From contig NZ_SHLC01000001.1 of NCBI RefSeq assembly GCF_004217495.1, positions 2,852,001-2,916,000 of the forward strand: DNA of 64,000 nucleotides, written 5' to 3'. This document shows positions 25,024 to 33,381 of the stretch, piece by piece; within the stretch, counting starts at the first letter, position 1; every line of letters begins with the position of its first letter. The position numbers were made by a program, and so were the translations under genes. The notes below the pieces were generated by a model. That model saw only the letters and a program-made list of their open reading frames with translations, was not told the origin of the DNA and ran no database searches. This DNA is from Microterricola gilva. Its GTDB lineage: Bacteria > Actinomycetota > Actinomycetes > Actinomycetales > Microbacteriaceae.

Positions 25024-26304
25024 CTAGAGCAGTACCCGGCGCAGGTAGTCGTTCCGGAACACCCCGTGCGGGTCGTATGCGGCGACGAGCGCCACGAAGT
25101 CGGCGTGGCGCGGGTAGAGCGGCGCGATCGCGGCCGTCGTCTGGGTGAACAGCTTGCCCCAGTGCGGGCGAGCGGAGAACGGCGCGAGCGTCGCCTCGAT
25201 GACGGGCAGCAACGCCTCCACCTCGCTCTGGTGCTGCAGCCAGGTGAAGTGGATGCCGAGCGTGTCGCGCTGATACGCGGAACTCAGCCAGAGCTCGTCT
25301 GCGGCGACGGTGCGCAGCTCGCAGATCTGCAGCAGCGGCCGGATGCGGTCGCCGAGCGCGCGCAACGCCGTGATCGCCTCCGCCGCGTGCTGGCGCGGGA
25401 TCAGGTACTCGCTCTGCAGCTCCGCGCCATTGCTCGGGGTGAACGCCAGCCGGAAGTGCGGCAGCCGTTCGAACCACGGCCCAGGCACCCCGAGCTGCTC
25501 CGTGCAGCTCTCGGCCGAGATCCCGGGCAGCGGATGCCGCGGCTCCGGTGCGGCGACGGCGCCGGCCGCGAGCACCGCGTCGGCCTCTTCTCCGGGGGCC
25601 GACTCGCGCCGCTTCACCCAGACCTGATCCGGACCGTCGTCGTTCCAGCGGGTGAACACGCTCACGCTGTAGCCTGCACCCGTGATCGCGCCGACGTCCG
25701 CGAGCAGCGCCGACCAGCTCAGCCCCTCGTACACGGTCTGCGCGACGGTGAAGGCCGGCTCGACGGCGAGGGTGACGCGCGTGACGATCCCGAGCGCACC
25801 GAGGCTGACGACGGCGCCGGCGAAGTCGGCGTCACCGTCGCGCAGCACGCGCACGGCGCCCGTGCCGTCGACGAGTTCGATCCCGCGCACGGCGGTCGCG
25901 AGCGAACCGACGGCGTCGCCGGAGCCGTGCGTGCCGGTGGCGACGGCCCCGCCAACCGAGATGTGCGGCAGCGAGGCCAGGTTCGCCACCGCGAGGCCCC
26001 GCTCCTGCAGGGCGAGCGCGAGCTCGCCGTAGCGGATGCCGGCGCCGACCGCGACGGTGCCGGCCCTCCCCGCGTCCGCCTCAGCATCGCAGCTGATCTC
26101 TCCGGCGAGCAGGCGCGTGGAGATCAGCACGCCGTCGCTGTCTGCGATGTCGTTGAAGGAGTGCCGGCTGCCGAGCGCGCGCACGCCGACACCGCCGGCC
26201 GCGGCATCCGCGACCAGACGCTGCACCTCTGCAGCCTCGCGCGGCTCGTGCACGGTCGTGGCCGAGTAGCGCAGGTTGCCTGCCCAGTTCTGTCCAGTGC
26301 CCAT
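25024..26304 (-). CDS. aldO: alditol oxidase (xylitol/sorbitol oxidase, FAD-linked)
   Basis: A 426-residue VAO-type flavoprotein that oxidises the terminal hydroxyl of sugar alcohols to the aldose, releasing hydrogen peroxide. NWAGNLRYSATT at the start, GSRHSFND (His expected to carry covalent FAD) near residue 45, SLPHISVGGAVATGTHGSG, CELRTVAADELWLSSAYQ and RPHWGKLFT correspond closely to Streptomyces AldO, with its catalytic Glu, Arg and Lys kept. No signal peptide. It begins 33 bases after the GH51 gene on the same strand, so it is probably part of the arabinose operon. Confidence 0.9.
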   Translation of the reverse strand: MGTGQNWAGNLRYSATTVHEPREAAEVQRLVADAAAGGVGVRALGSRHSFNDIADSDGVLISTRLLAGEISCDAEADAGRAGTVAVGAGIRYGELALALQERGLAVANLASLPHISVGGAVATGTHGSGDAVGSLATAVRGIELVDGTGAVRVLRDGDADFAGAVVSLGALGIVTRVTLAVEPAFTVAQTVYEGLSWSALLADVGAITGAGYSVSVFTRWNDDGPDQVWVKRRESAPGEEADAVLAAGAVAAPEPRHPLPGISAESCTEQLGVPGPWFERLPHFRLAFTPSNGAELQSEYLIPRQHAAEAITALRALGDRIRPLLQICELRTVAADELWLSSAYQRDTLGIHFTWLQHQSEVEALLPVIEATLAPFSARPHWGKLFTQTTAAIAPLYPRHADFVALVAAYDPHGVFRNDYLRRVLL

Positions 26305-26337
26305 GGCGTCGATTCTCGTTCTTCGGCTGCGCCGTCG

Positions 26338-27849
26338 TCAGCCCAGTTCGATGGCGGTCCACGACACGGCAGGCAGCGTCACCGTGATGGTGCCATCGCC
26401 GACAACGGCAGAGTCGTTGGCGCTGAGGCCGACGCGCTCCGGGTCGTCCAGCGTGTTCTTGGCGTACACATCGTCGTCGGAGAGCGTCTGCGCGTCGAGC
26501 ACAGACACCGCGCCGAGGGCGGAGATGTCGATCGTGACGGTGGTCGGCTCGCTCTGGCTGCGGTTCACGAGGAAGACGGCCGAGCGACCCGTCTCTGCGT
26601 CGTGCGTGGCGACGGCGTCGACGAGCGCGGCCTCACCGTAGACCTCCGTCGTGTAGGTCTCGGACTCGAGCTTGACCTCGAGCGCCTGCCCCTGGGCGAG
26701 GCGGGAGGTGAGCGCGAACGGGAAGAAGGTGGTCTGGCGCCAGGCCGGCCCGCCAGGTTCGGTCATGATCGGGGCGATCACGTTGACCAGCTGGGCGAGC
26801 GATGCGCTCGTGACCCGGTCGGCGTGCTTGAGCAGCGAGATCATCAGGTTGCCGAACACGACGGCGTCGGCGACCGAGTACACGTCCTCGAGGATCCGGG
26901 GGGCGATCGGCCAGTTGTCGACGCCCTCGATCTTGTCGACCTGGTGGTAGCGGTCCAGGTACCAGACGTTCCACTCGTCGAAGGAGATGTTGATGGTCTT
27001 GTCGCTGCCCTTGACGGCCTTCACGTGGTCGGCCGTGGCGACGACGGAGTCGATGAAGTGGTCCATGTTCACGGCGGATGCGAGGAAGCTGCCGAGGTCG
27101 CCGTTCTTCTCCTCGTAGTAGGCGTGGCACGAGATGTAGTCGACGTCGTCGTAGCTGTGGCTCAGCACGACGCGCTCCCACTCGCCGAAGGTCGGCATCT
27201 GGGCGCTCGATGAGCCGCAGACGACGAGTTCGAGCGACGGGTCGATCTGACGCATCGCCTTGGCGGTCTGCGAGGCGAGCTTGCCGTAGTCGTCGGCCGA
27301 GCGGTGACCGAGCTGCCACGGGCCGTCCATCTCGTTGCCGAGGCACCACATCTTCACACCGAACGCGTCGGTCTTGCCGTTGGCTGCGCGCTCATCCGCA
27401 CGGGCCGTGCCGGAGGCGATGTTGCTGTACTCCAGCAGGTCGAGCGCCTCGAGCGTGCCACGGGTGCCGAGGTTCACGGCCAGCATCAGCTCGCTGTCGA
27501 CCTTGTCCAGCCAGGAGGAGAACTCGTGCAGCCCGACCTCATTCGTCTCGGTCGAGTGCCAGGCGAGGTCGAGGCGGCGGGGGCGCTCGCTCTTCGGGCC
27601 GACGCTGTCCTCCCAGCGGAAGCCGGAGACGAAGTTGCCGCCGGGGTAGCGGATGGCCGAGACGCCGAGCTCCTTGACCAGCTCGATGACGTCCTGCCGG
27701 AAGCCATCCGCGTCGGCGGTGTCGTGGCCGGGCTCGTAGATGCCGTCGTAGACACAGCGTCCGAGGTGTTCGACGAAGGATCCGAACAGGCGGCGGTTGA
27801 TGGCACCGACCGTGAAGTGCGGGTCGATGGTGATGCGTGCGGTAGACAT
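26338..27849 (-). CDS. alpha-L-arabinofuranosidase, GH51
   Basis: A 503-residue cytoplasmic arabinofuranosidase, standard length for GH51, that removes L-arabinofuranose from arabinoxylan- and arabinan-derived oligosaccharides. The acid/base Glu in CLGNEMDGPWQ is at about residue 173 and the nucleophile Glu in SFDEWNVWY at about residue 292; RLFGSFVEHLGR and IRYPGGNFVSGF are family motifs. The start ATG at 27849 opens the conserved domain. It follows the two permease genes of a CUT1 importer (75-base gap), which would supply its substrate. Released arabinose feeds AraA-AraB-AraD. Confidence 0.96.
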   Translation of the reverse strand: MSTARITIDPHFTVGAINRRLFGSFVEHLGRCVYDGIYEPGHDTADADGFRQDVIELVKELGVSAIRYPGGNFVSGFRWEDSVGPKSERPRRLDLAWHSTETNEVGLHEFSSWLDKVDSELMLAVNLGTRGTLEALDLLEYSNIASGTARADERAANGKTDAFGVKMWCLGNEMDGPWQLGHRSADDYGKLASQTAKAMRQIDPSLELVVCGSSSAQMPTFGEWERVVLSHSYDDVDYISCHAYYEEKNGDLGSFLASAVNMDHFIDSVVATADHVKAVKGSDKTINISFDEWNVWYLDRYHQVDKIEGVDNWPIAPRILEDVYSVADAVVFGNLMISLLKHADRVTSASLAQLVNVIAPIMTEPGGPAWRQTTFFPFALTSRLAQGQALEVKLESETYTTEVYGEAALVDAVATHDAETGRSAVFLVNRSQSEPTTVTIDISALGAVSVLDAQTLSDDDVYAKNTLDDPERVGLSANDSAVVGDGTITVTLPAVSWTAIELG

Positions 27850-27923
27850 AGCGATCTTTCTGTGGTGGTGACGAGGTGGGTGCGGATGCCGCGTGCTGCG
27901 GCATCCGTCGATGACGTGCCGCG

Positions 27924-28871
27924 TTACTTGACGCTGCCGAGCGAGAGGCCGCCCTGCCAGTAGCGCTGGAGGAAGAGGAAGGAGAGCACGAGCGGGATGA
28001 TCGAGACGAAGGCGCCCGTTGTGATGAGGTTCCACACCTGTTCGCCTCCGGCACCGGCGTTGGAGAGCGCCGTCCAGCCGTTCAGGCCGACCGTGACCGG
28101 CAACAGCTGCGGGTCGCTCAGCACGGCGAGCGGCAGGAAGAAGTTGTTCCACGTGCCGACGACCGAGAGCAGCAACACCGTCACCAGGGCGGGCTTCAGC
28201 AACGGCAGCGCCACCTGGAAGAAGATACGCAGCTCGCCCGCGCCGTCGACGCGGGCGGCGTCGAGCATCTCGTCAGGCACCGAGTCCTGCGTGTAGATGC
28301 GCATGAGGTAGACGCCGAACGGGCTCAGCAGCGATGGTAGGATGACGGCCCAGATCGTGTTGATCAGGCCGGCCTGGCTGAGCAGCATGAAGGTGGGGAT
28401 GACGAGGGCAGTCACCGGCACCATGACGGAGCCGAGCAGCACGGAGAAGAAGGCGTTGCGGCCGCGGAAGCGGAACTTGGCGAAGCCGTAGCCGGCCATG
28501 ACCGAGAGCACCGTCGCACCGAGTCCGCCGGCGAAGGCGTAGAGGAACGAGTTGCCGAGCCAGCGCCAGTAGATGCCGCCCTGGCGCTCGAACAGCCCGG
28601 CGACGTTGTCGAAGAACGCGAAGTTGTCGTCGAACCAGAGCGACCCGCCCGTTCCGGTGAACAGCCCGGAGTTGTCCTTGGTGGCGGCGACGAGCAACCA
28701 CCAGAGCGGGGTGATGAAGTAGATCACCAGGATGACGAGGAAGACGTGCGATCCGATGCGGCGCCCGCCGTTGCGGCCGGCATCCGATTGCTCGCTGCGT
28801 GCGCGTCGCTCTGCCGCGCTCGGCGTCGCCGCCGGCTGCACGAGCAGCGCTGTCTCTGTTGTGAGCGCCAT
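27924..28871 (-). CDS. CUT1-type sugar ABC transporter permease (MalG-like)
   Basis: A 315-residue permease with an Ala-rich cytoplasmic N-terminus of about 40 residues and six membrane helices. The EAA loop is LDAARVDGAGELRIFFQVALP. Start and upstream stop overlap by one base (TAATG). It is the inner-membrane partner of 28871-29818 and the binding protein at 29899-31242 and, with GH51 next, probably imports arabino-oligosaccharides. Confidence 0.92.
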   Translation of the reverse strand: MALTTETALLVQPAATPSAAERRARSEQSDAGRNGGRRIGSHVFLVILVIYFITPLWWLLVAATKDNSGLFTGTGGSLWFDDNFAFFDNVAGLFERQGGIYWRWLGNSFLYAFAGGLGATVLSVMAGYGFAKFRFRGRNAFFSVLLGSVMVPVTALVIPTFMLLSQAGLINTIWAVILPSLLSPFGVYLMRIYTQDSVPDEMLDAARVDGAGELRIFFQVALPLLKPALVTVLLLSVVGTWNNFFLPLAVLSDPQLLPVTVGLNGWTALSNAGAGGEQVWNLITTGAFVSIIPLVLSFLFLQRYWQGGLSLGSVK

Positions 28872-29818
28872 TACTTGAGTCCGCTCTGCTTGCGAGTGAA
28901 AAAGAGGAAGATGTACGAGCCGATGAACACGATGATGCCGAGCGAGAACGCGATGGCTGAGGCGTAGTTGAACTGGCTGTAGGAGAACGCGAGCGTGTAC
29001 GCGTACATGTTCGGCGTGTAGGAGACGGGGATCGCGCCCTGGGCGACGCTCCGCAGCACCTGCGGTTCCGTGAAGAACTGCAGCGTCCCGATCAGGGCGA
29101 AGATCAGCACCATCACCATCGAGGAGCTGATCATCGGCACCTTGATCCTGGTCGCCGTCTGCCAGCCGTTGGCCCCGTCGATGCGGGCGGCCTCGTAGAT
29201 GGACGGGTCGACGCCGCGCAGCGCCGAGTAGATGATGATCATGTAGTAGCCGGACCACTGCCAGGTGACGATGTTGATCAGGCTGCCGAAGATGGCACTC
29301 TGGGCCAGGAAGTCGGGAGCTGCAAGACCGAACAGCCCGAAGATGTCGGTGGCCGGGCCGAAGCGGGGACTGTAGAGGAAGCCCCACATCAGCGCGCCGA
29401 TGACGACGGGGATGGCGTACGGCACGAAGATCATCAACCGCGAGAACTTCGACAGCCAGCTGGTGAGGGTGTCGAGCACGAGCGCCGCGGCCAGTGCGAC
29501 GAGCATCTGGATGGGGATCATGATGAACGCGAAGGCGGCGACCCGGCCGAGACCCTCGAGGAAGATCGGGTCGGTGAAGGCCTTCACGTAGTTCGCGAAC
29601 CAGGTGAACTGGGTTCCCGTCGCGAGCGTCGAGGTCTGCAGGCTCATCCAGAACGCGTACACGAGCGGCACGATGAGGAAGCCGATGAAGATCAGGGCGA
29701 ACGGGGCGACGAAGAACCAGCCCCAGCGTTGCCGCTTGCGGTCGATCCTGCTGCCGCCGCTCATGGCGGAGCGCCGGCGGATGCCTGGCGTCGCCGCGTG
29801 CAGGGTGTCACTGCTCAT
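28871..29818 (-). CDS. CUT1-type sugar ABC transporter permease (MalF-like)
   Basis: A 315-residue permease with six membrane segments. The EAA loop YEAARIDGANGWQTATRIKVP is clear. Start ATG at 29818 opens MSSDTLHAA; the frame stays open further but runs into the antisense of the binding-protein gene. The 80-base gap to the binding-protein gene holds an imperfect hairpin. No ATPase is present in the operon. Confidence 0.92.
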   Translation of the reverse strand: MSSDTLHAATPGIRRRSAMSGGSRIDRKRQRWGWFFVAPFALIFIGFLIVPLVYAFWMSLQTSTLATGTQFTWFANYVKAFTDPIFLEGLGRVAAFAFIMIPIQMLVALAAALVLDTLTSWLSKFSRLMIFVPYAIPVVIGALMWGFLYSPRFGPATDIFGLFGLAAPDFLAQSAIFGSLINIVTWQWSGYYMIIIYSALRGVDPSIYEAARIDGANGWQTATRIKVPMISSSMVMVLIFALIGTLQFFTEPQVLRSVAQGAIPVSYTPNMYAYTLAFSYSQFNYASAIAFSLGIIVFIGSYIFLFFTRKQSGLK

Positions 29819-29856
29819 GTCTGTCGTCTTTCTGCTCTGAAAGGGCCGCGGTTCGG

Positions 29857-29893
29857 GCCGAGCCGGCCCACCGCTGGGGCGGGCCGACTCGGC
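29857..29893 (-). terminator. intercistronic hairpin after the binding-protein gene
   Basis: GCCGAG-cc-GGCCC (29857-29869) pairs with GGGCC-ga-CTCGGC (29881-29893), giving 11 bp with a small internal loop. It follows the stop codon of the binding-protein gene without a U tract, so it probably acts as a partial terminator or mRNA-stabilising stem that keeps binding-protein levels above permease levels. Confidence 0.55.
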
Positions 29894-29898
29894 TGCTG

Positions 29899-31242
29899 CT
29901 ACTTGACGGTGAAGCCCTGCTCGCCCGCGTACTTCACCAGGCTGTCCTGCAGGTCGTCGAGCGCCTGCGAGGCGTCCTTCTCCCCCTGGACCATGGCGAA
30001 CTGCTGTTCGGTCAGCTGGTCGAACGCGTAGTTCTGGAACGGGCTGAATGTGAAGCCGCCGTAGCCGGCCGCCGCCTCGAGGAAGACGTCCTTGTTGATC
30101 TGCTGGCCGCCGAAGAACGGGTACTCGAGCTCGGCGAAGTAGTCGGACTCGAGGATCGACTTGTAGGTCGGGAAGAGCGCCGCCTTCTCGATGCCGATCT
30201 TCCAGGCCTCGTCGCTGCCGAAGATGTCGGTGGCGACGACGGCCGCAGCCGCCTTGTCCTTCGCCTGGGCGGTCACGGCGAAGGTCGAGCCGCCCCAGTT
30301 GACCTGCACGGGAGCCGCTGCGTCCCACTGCGGCAACGGTGCGACGCGCCACTCCGCGCTCGAGTCGGCGTCGGAGAGCCCCTGCAGGTATCCGGGGCCC
30401 CATGCAGCAGCGAGGTAGACGGCATACGTGCCGTCGACGAGGCTCGTGTTGTAGTCGGCGGTGAACGCGTCATCCGTGGTCACGAGGCCGGCATCGACGA
30501 GTTCTTGCCAGTAGGAGAGCACCTTCTTGGAACCGTCGTCGTTGACGTCGATGCCGATGTCGGTCGGCTTGGCCGAGTCGTACACGAACGGCACGGATCC
30601 GGCCTGGGCGAAGAGCGCCTGGTTGAACGCGCGCCCGTTGGTCGGGAAGTTGACCAGGACGCCGTCGGAACCGGCATCCTTGAGCTGCTGCGCAGCCGCC
30701 GCGAACTCGTCCCACGTGGTCGGAGTCGCGATGCCGTACGTGTCGAAGATGTCCTTGCGGTACAGCATGCCCATCGGACCGCTGTCGACGGGGATGGCGT
30801 AGACCGCGTCGCCGCTCGTCACGTCGCTCCACGCACCCTCGGTGTAGTCACCCTTGACGTCTGCAGCCCCGAACTCCGCGAGATCGACGAGAGCGTTGCG
30901 GATCGTGAAGCTGGAGAGCACCTCCGACTCGAGCATGATCACATCGGGGGCGCCGGAGCCCGCCTCGATCGCCGTCGAGAACTTGGTGTACTCGTCGTTG
31001 CCCTGACCGGCGTTCGTCCAGCAGATCTGCACGTCGTCGTGGGTGTTGTTGAAGAGGTCGACGACCTCCTCGAATGCCGGGTACCAGGCCCACACGCTGA
31101 CCTGGGTTGCCTCGGTGTTGACGATCTTGTTGGTGCAGGAAGCGCCGGCGCTTGAGCCGCTGTCGGCCGTCGGCGCGCAGCCGGTCAGTGCGGCCGCGGC
31201 CACGGCGACGACGCCGGCCGTTGCAAGAATCTTGAACTTCAT
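29899..31242 (-). CDS. extracellular solute-binding protein, probable arabino-oligosaccharide binder
   Basis: A 447-residue lipoprotein; the signal peptide MKFKILATAG ends in the lipobox AAALTGC. The mature domain is a family 1 solute-binding protein (VSVWAWYPAFEEVVDLFNNTH, in parts; FPTNGRAFNQALFAQAG). It is the first gene of the operon with two permeases and GH51. The 300-base region upstream carries two copies of a TACAACGTTGTAA-type operator, the target of the adjacent LacI regulator. Ligand inferred from the GH51 neighbour. Confidence 0.9.
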   Translation of the reverse strand: MKFKILATAGVVAVAAAALTGCAPTADSGSSAGASCTNKIVNTEATQVSVWAWYPAFEEVVDLFNNTHDDVQICWTNAGQGNDEYTKFSTAIEAGSGAPDVIMLESEVLSSFTIRNALVDLAEFGAADVKGDYTEGAWSDVTSGDAVYAIPVDSGPMGMLYRKDIFDTYGIATPTTWDEFAAAAQQLKDAGSDGVLVNFPTNGRAFNQALFAQAGSVPFVYDSAKPTDIGIDVNDDGSKKVLSYWQELVDAGLVTTDDAFTADYNTSLVDGTYAVYLAAAWGPGYLQGLSDADSSAEWRVAPLPQWDAAAPVQVNWGGSTFAVTAQAKDKAAAAVVATDIFGSDEAWKIGIEKAALFPTYKSILESDYFAELEYPFFGGQQINKDVFLEAAAGYGGFTFSPFQNYAFDQLTEQQFAMVQGEKDASQALDDLQDSLVKYAGEQGFTVK

Positions 31243-31440
31243 GGTGGGGCTGTTCCTCTCGCGGTGATGGGACACCGTTGTCTGATTGCGATTGCGGACG
31301 GGGACCCGTTCAGCGACGAATGGCTGTCGGGAGCGTGCAACGAGGGAGCACCGGGGAAACGCAGGATGTGGGCTGCTGAGCCGGCATCGTGAATCCTCCT
31401 CGATCCAATTTCGCCCGGCGGCTGTGACGCCTTCCGGTTG

Positions 31441-31470
31441 TTACAACGTTGTAAAGTAAACGTTGTAAAG
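31441..31470. promoter_or_regulatory. two adjacent LacI-type operators, TTACAACGTTGTAA and TAAACGTTGTAA
   Basis: A perfect 14-base palindrome (31441-31454) followed at 14-base centre spacing by a second site with an intact right half and a degenerate left half. It lies about 200 bases upstream of the binding-protein start codon. The same core, ACAACGTTGT, recurs at 32636 and 62445, next to the only two LacI genes whose HTH reads SIKTVSNVI. The remaining bases between 31243 and 31540 show no gene. Confidence 0.8.
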
Positions 31471-31541
31471 AACATGATGCAGACTCATCGCGCGCATGTC
31501 AAGACGCAGACCGAGATGACCGGTCGATCAGGAGTCGCCGC

Positions 31542-32555
31542 TCAGGAGATGGCGGTTGACTCGCGTTCGACGATCGAGAAATTCGCGAGATACTCAACCG
31601 GGGCGGCATCCGGCTGCGCGCCCTGGATGCGCTCGAGCAGCACGCGCACGGCGGTCTCGGCGATCTCGGTGCGTCCAGGATCGACCGTCGTGAGTGTCGG
31701 CAGCGAGTAGCGAGCCTCGTCCAGATCGTCGAAGCCGATCACGGCGACGTCATGCGGAACCCGTAGTCCCGCCTCCTGCAACGCGCGCATCGCGCCGAGC
31801 GCGAGCGTGTCGTTCAGCCCGAACACGGCGTCGAACTGCGCCCCGGTGGCGAGGAGCTCGCGCATCGCGGTCGCCCCGTTCGATCGATGCCAGAGCGTGG
31901 TGTTCACGATGATGTCAGGGTCGAACGGGATGCCGGCGGCCTCCAGCGCCTCCCGGTATCCGCGGAGGCGGAGCCCGGCCGATCCGATGATCTCACCCTC
32001 GTGCGCGCCGACGACCGCGATGCGCCTCCGCCCCGTCGCAATCAGGTGCTCCGTCGCCGCGCGCGCCGCCTCGACGTTGCGCATCGTCACGTGGTCGACC
32101 GGACCGCCGAAGATGCGCTCGCCGAGCAGCACGAGCGGGTAGGGCACGGTGAGCGCGTCGGCGTCGTCGTTGCTCATGCCGAGCGGACTGAACAACACCC
32201 CGTCGGAGAACTGGATGCGCGGGCTGCTGAGAACCTCGAGTTCCCGCGCCCTGTCGCCGTTCGTCTGCTCGATCTGCACGACCTGTCCGTGTCGTTCGGC
32301 CGCCTTGATCACGGCGTCGGCGAGCTCGGCGAAGTAGCTCAGGCTGAATTCGGGAACGACGAGCCCGATCACGCCGGACCGGCCGGATCGCAGGCTCCGT
32401 GCCGACAGATTGGGCCGGTAACCGAGTTCGTCGATCGCGAGCAACACCTTCGCCCGCGTGGCTGGGCGGATGTGCTCGAAGTTGTTGATGACGTTCGAGA
32501 CGGTCTTGATCGACACGCCGGCGACGCGGGCAACGTCGTGCAACGTCACGGCCAT
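31542..32555 (-). CDS. LacI-family regulator of the arabinoside uptake operon
   Basis: A 337-residue LacI/GalR regulator: N-terminal HTH (TLHDVARVAGVSIKTVSNVIN), hinge helix YRPNLSARSLRSGRSG, then a periplasmic-binding-type sugar domain. The ATG at 32555 begins the conserved MAVTLHDVA. It lies upstream of the GH51/ABC operon on the same strand with operators on both sides (31441-31470 and 32636-32647), which suggests autoregulation and control of the operon. Its HTH is nearly the same as that of the ara regulator at 62552-63550. Confidence 0.93.
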   Translation of the reverse strand: MAVTLHDVARVAGVSIKTVSNVINNFEHIRPATRAKVLLAIDELGYRPNLSARSLRSGRSGVIGLVVPEFSLSYFAELADAVIKAAERHGQVVQIEQTNGDRARELEVLSSPRIQFSDGVLFSPLGMSNDDADALTVPYPLVLLGERIFGGPVDHVTMRNVEAARAATEHLIATGRRRIAVVGAHEGEIIGSAGLRLRGYREALEAAGIPFDPDIIVNTTLWHRSNGATAMRELLATGAQFDAVFGLNDTLALGAMRALQEAGLRVPHDVAVIGFDDLDEARYSLPTLTTVDPGRTEIAETAVRVLLERIQGAQPDAAPVEYLANFSIVERESTAIS

Positions 32556-32635
32556 GATCACTCCCGTTCTGCCGCGGCCCGCCCGATGCGGCTCAGCATG
32601 AGCGGTGCGAATCCGGTGCACCGTCGACAGAACAC

Positions 32636-32647
32636 TACAACGTTGTA
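32636..32647. promoter_or_regulatory. LacI operator TACAACGTTGTA upstream of the LacI gene
   Basis: A perfect 12-base palindrome about 80 bases upstream of the LacI start codon. Same core as the sites at 31441 and 62445. Position fits autoregulation. Confidence 0.75.
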
Positions 32648-32678
32648 AGCGGGGTGACGGGACGCGCGGTACCCCCGT

Positions 32679-33362
32679 TCAGGCCGCGCCACCCCTGCGC
32701 GACTCCCGCGCTCTCGCGGCACCCAGGCGTTCCGCCTCGAGCCAGCGTGCGCTGAACGCCCAGAGCACCAGGACGACGCCGGCCCCGATGAGCGCCCCGC
32801 CGATCGTGTCGCTCAGCCAGTGCGCACCGAGCAGGGTGCGGCTCCACGCCATCAACACCACGTAGGTGATCCCCGAGATCCACACCCACACGCGGGGAAT
32901 GAGCACGCCGAATGTGACGGCGATGGCGGCCGCATTCGCCGTGTGCCCAGACGGGAACGAGCCGAAGTCGGAGTGCACGAGCATCTCCTCCGGTCGCGCC
33001 CGAGCGAAGAGGTGCTTGAGCAGTTGAACGCCGAGCGTGCTGGCGAGCGCGGCCGCGAGCGAGAACAGCGCCGCCCATGGCCGGCGGAGCACCAGGAACA
33101 GCGCGGCGATCGCGAGCGGCACGACAAGGACCGCGACCCTGCCGCCGCCGATGAAGTTGAGGACCAGCGCGAGCCCCTCGGTGAACGGGGTGCGACTCTC
33201 GAGCATGAGCTCCTGCCACGCGGCGTCCACCGCGAACGGCTCGCCGCCGTTGCCGAGCGTGACCGCGGCACCGATGGCCATCGCGAGCAGGATCGCGGCG
33301 AAGCCAGTGATGAGCGGGGCGCGCTGCACCGCGCGGAGGCGGGTGGGGCTCTCAGCTGTCAT
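32679..33362 (-). CDS. PAP2-family membrane phosphatase
   Basis: A 227-residue integral membrane protein with about six helices. The three phosphatase motifs are complete: KHLFARARP, PSGHTANAA and SRTLLGAHWLSD with the catalytic His residues. Such enzymes remove phosphate from lipids such as undecaprenyl pyrophosphate or phosphatidic acid at the outer membrane face. It lies 20 bases after the Bcr/CflA transporter gene on the same strand; no functional link is evident. Confidence 0.9.
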   Translation of the reverse strand: MTAESPTRLRAVQRAPLITGFAAILLAMAIGAAVTLGNGGEPFAVDAAWQELMLESRTPFTEGLALVLNFIGGGRVAVLVVPLAIAALFLVLRRPWAALFSLAAALASTLGVQLLKHLFARARPEEMLVHSDFGSFPSGHTANAAAIAVTFGVLIPRVWVWISGITYVVLMAWSRTLLGAHWLSDTIGGALIGAGVVLVLWAFSARWLEAERLGAARARESRRGGAA

Positions 33363-33381
33363 GCGCCAACGCTACCGTGCG

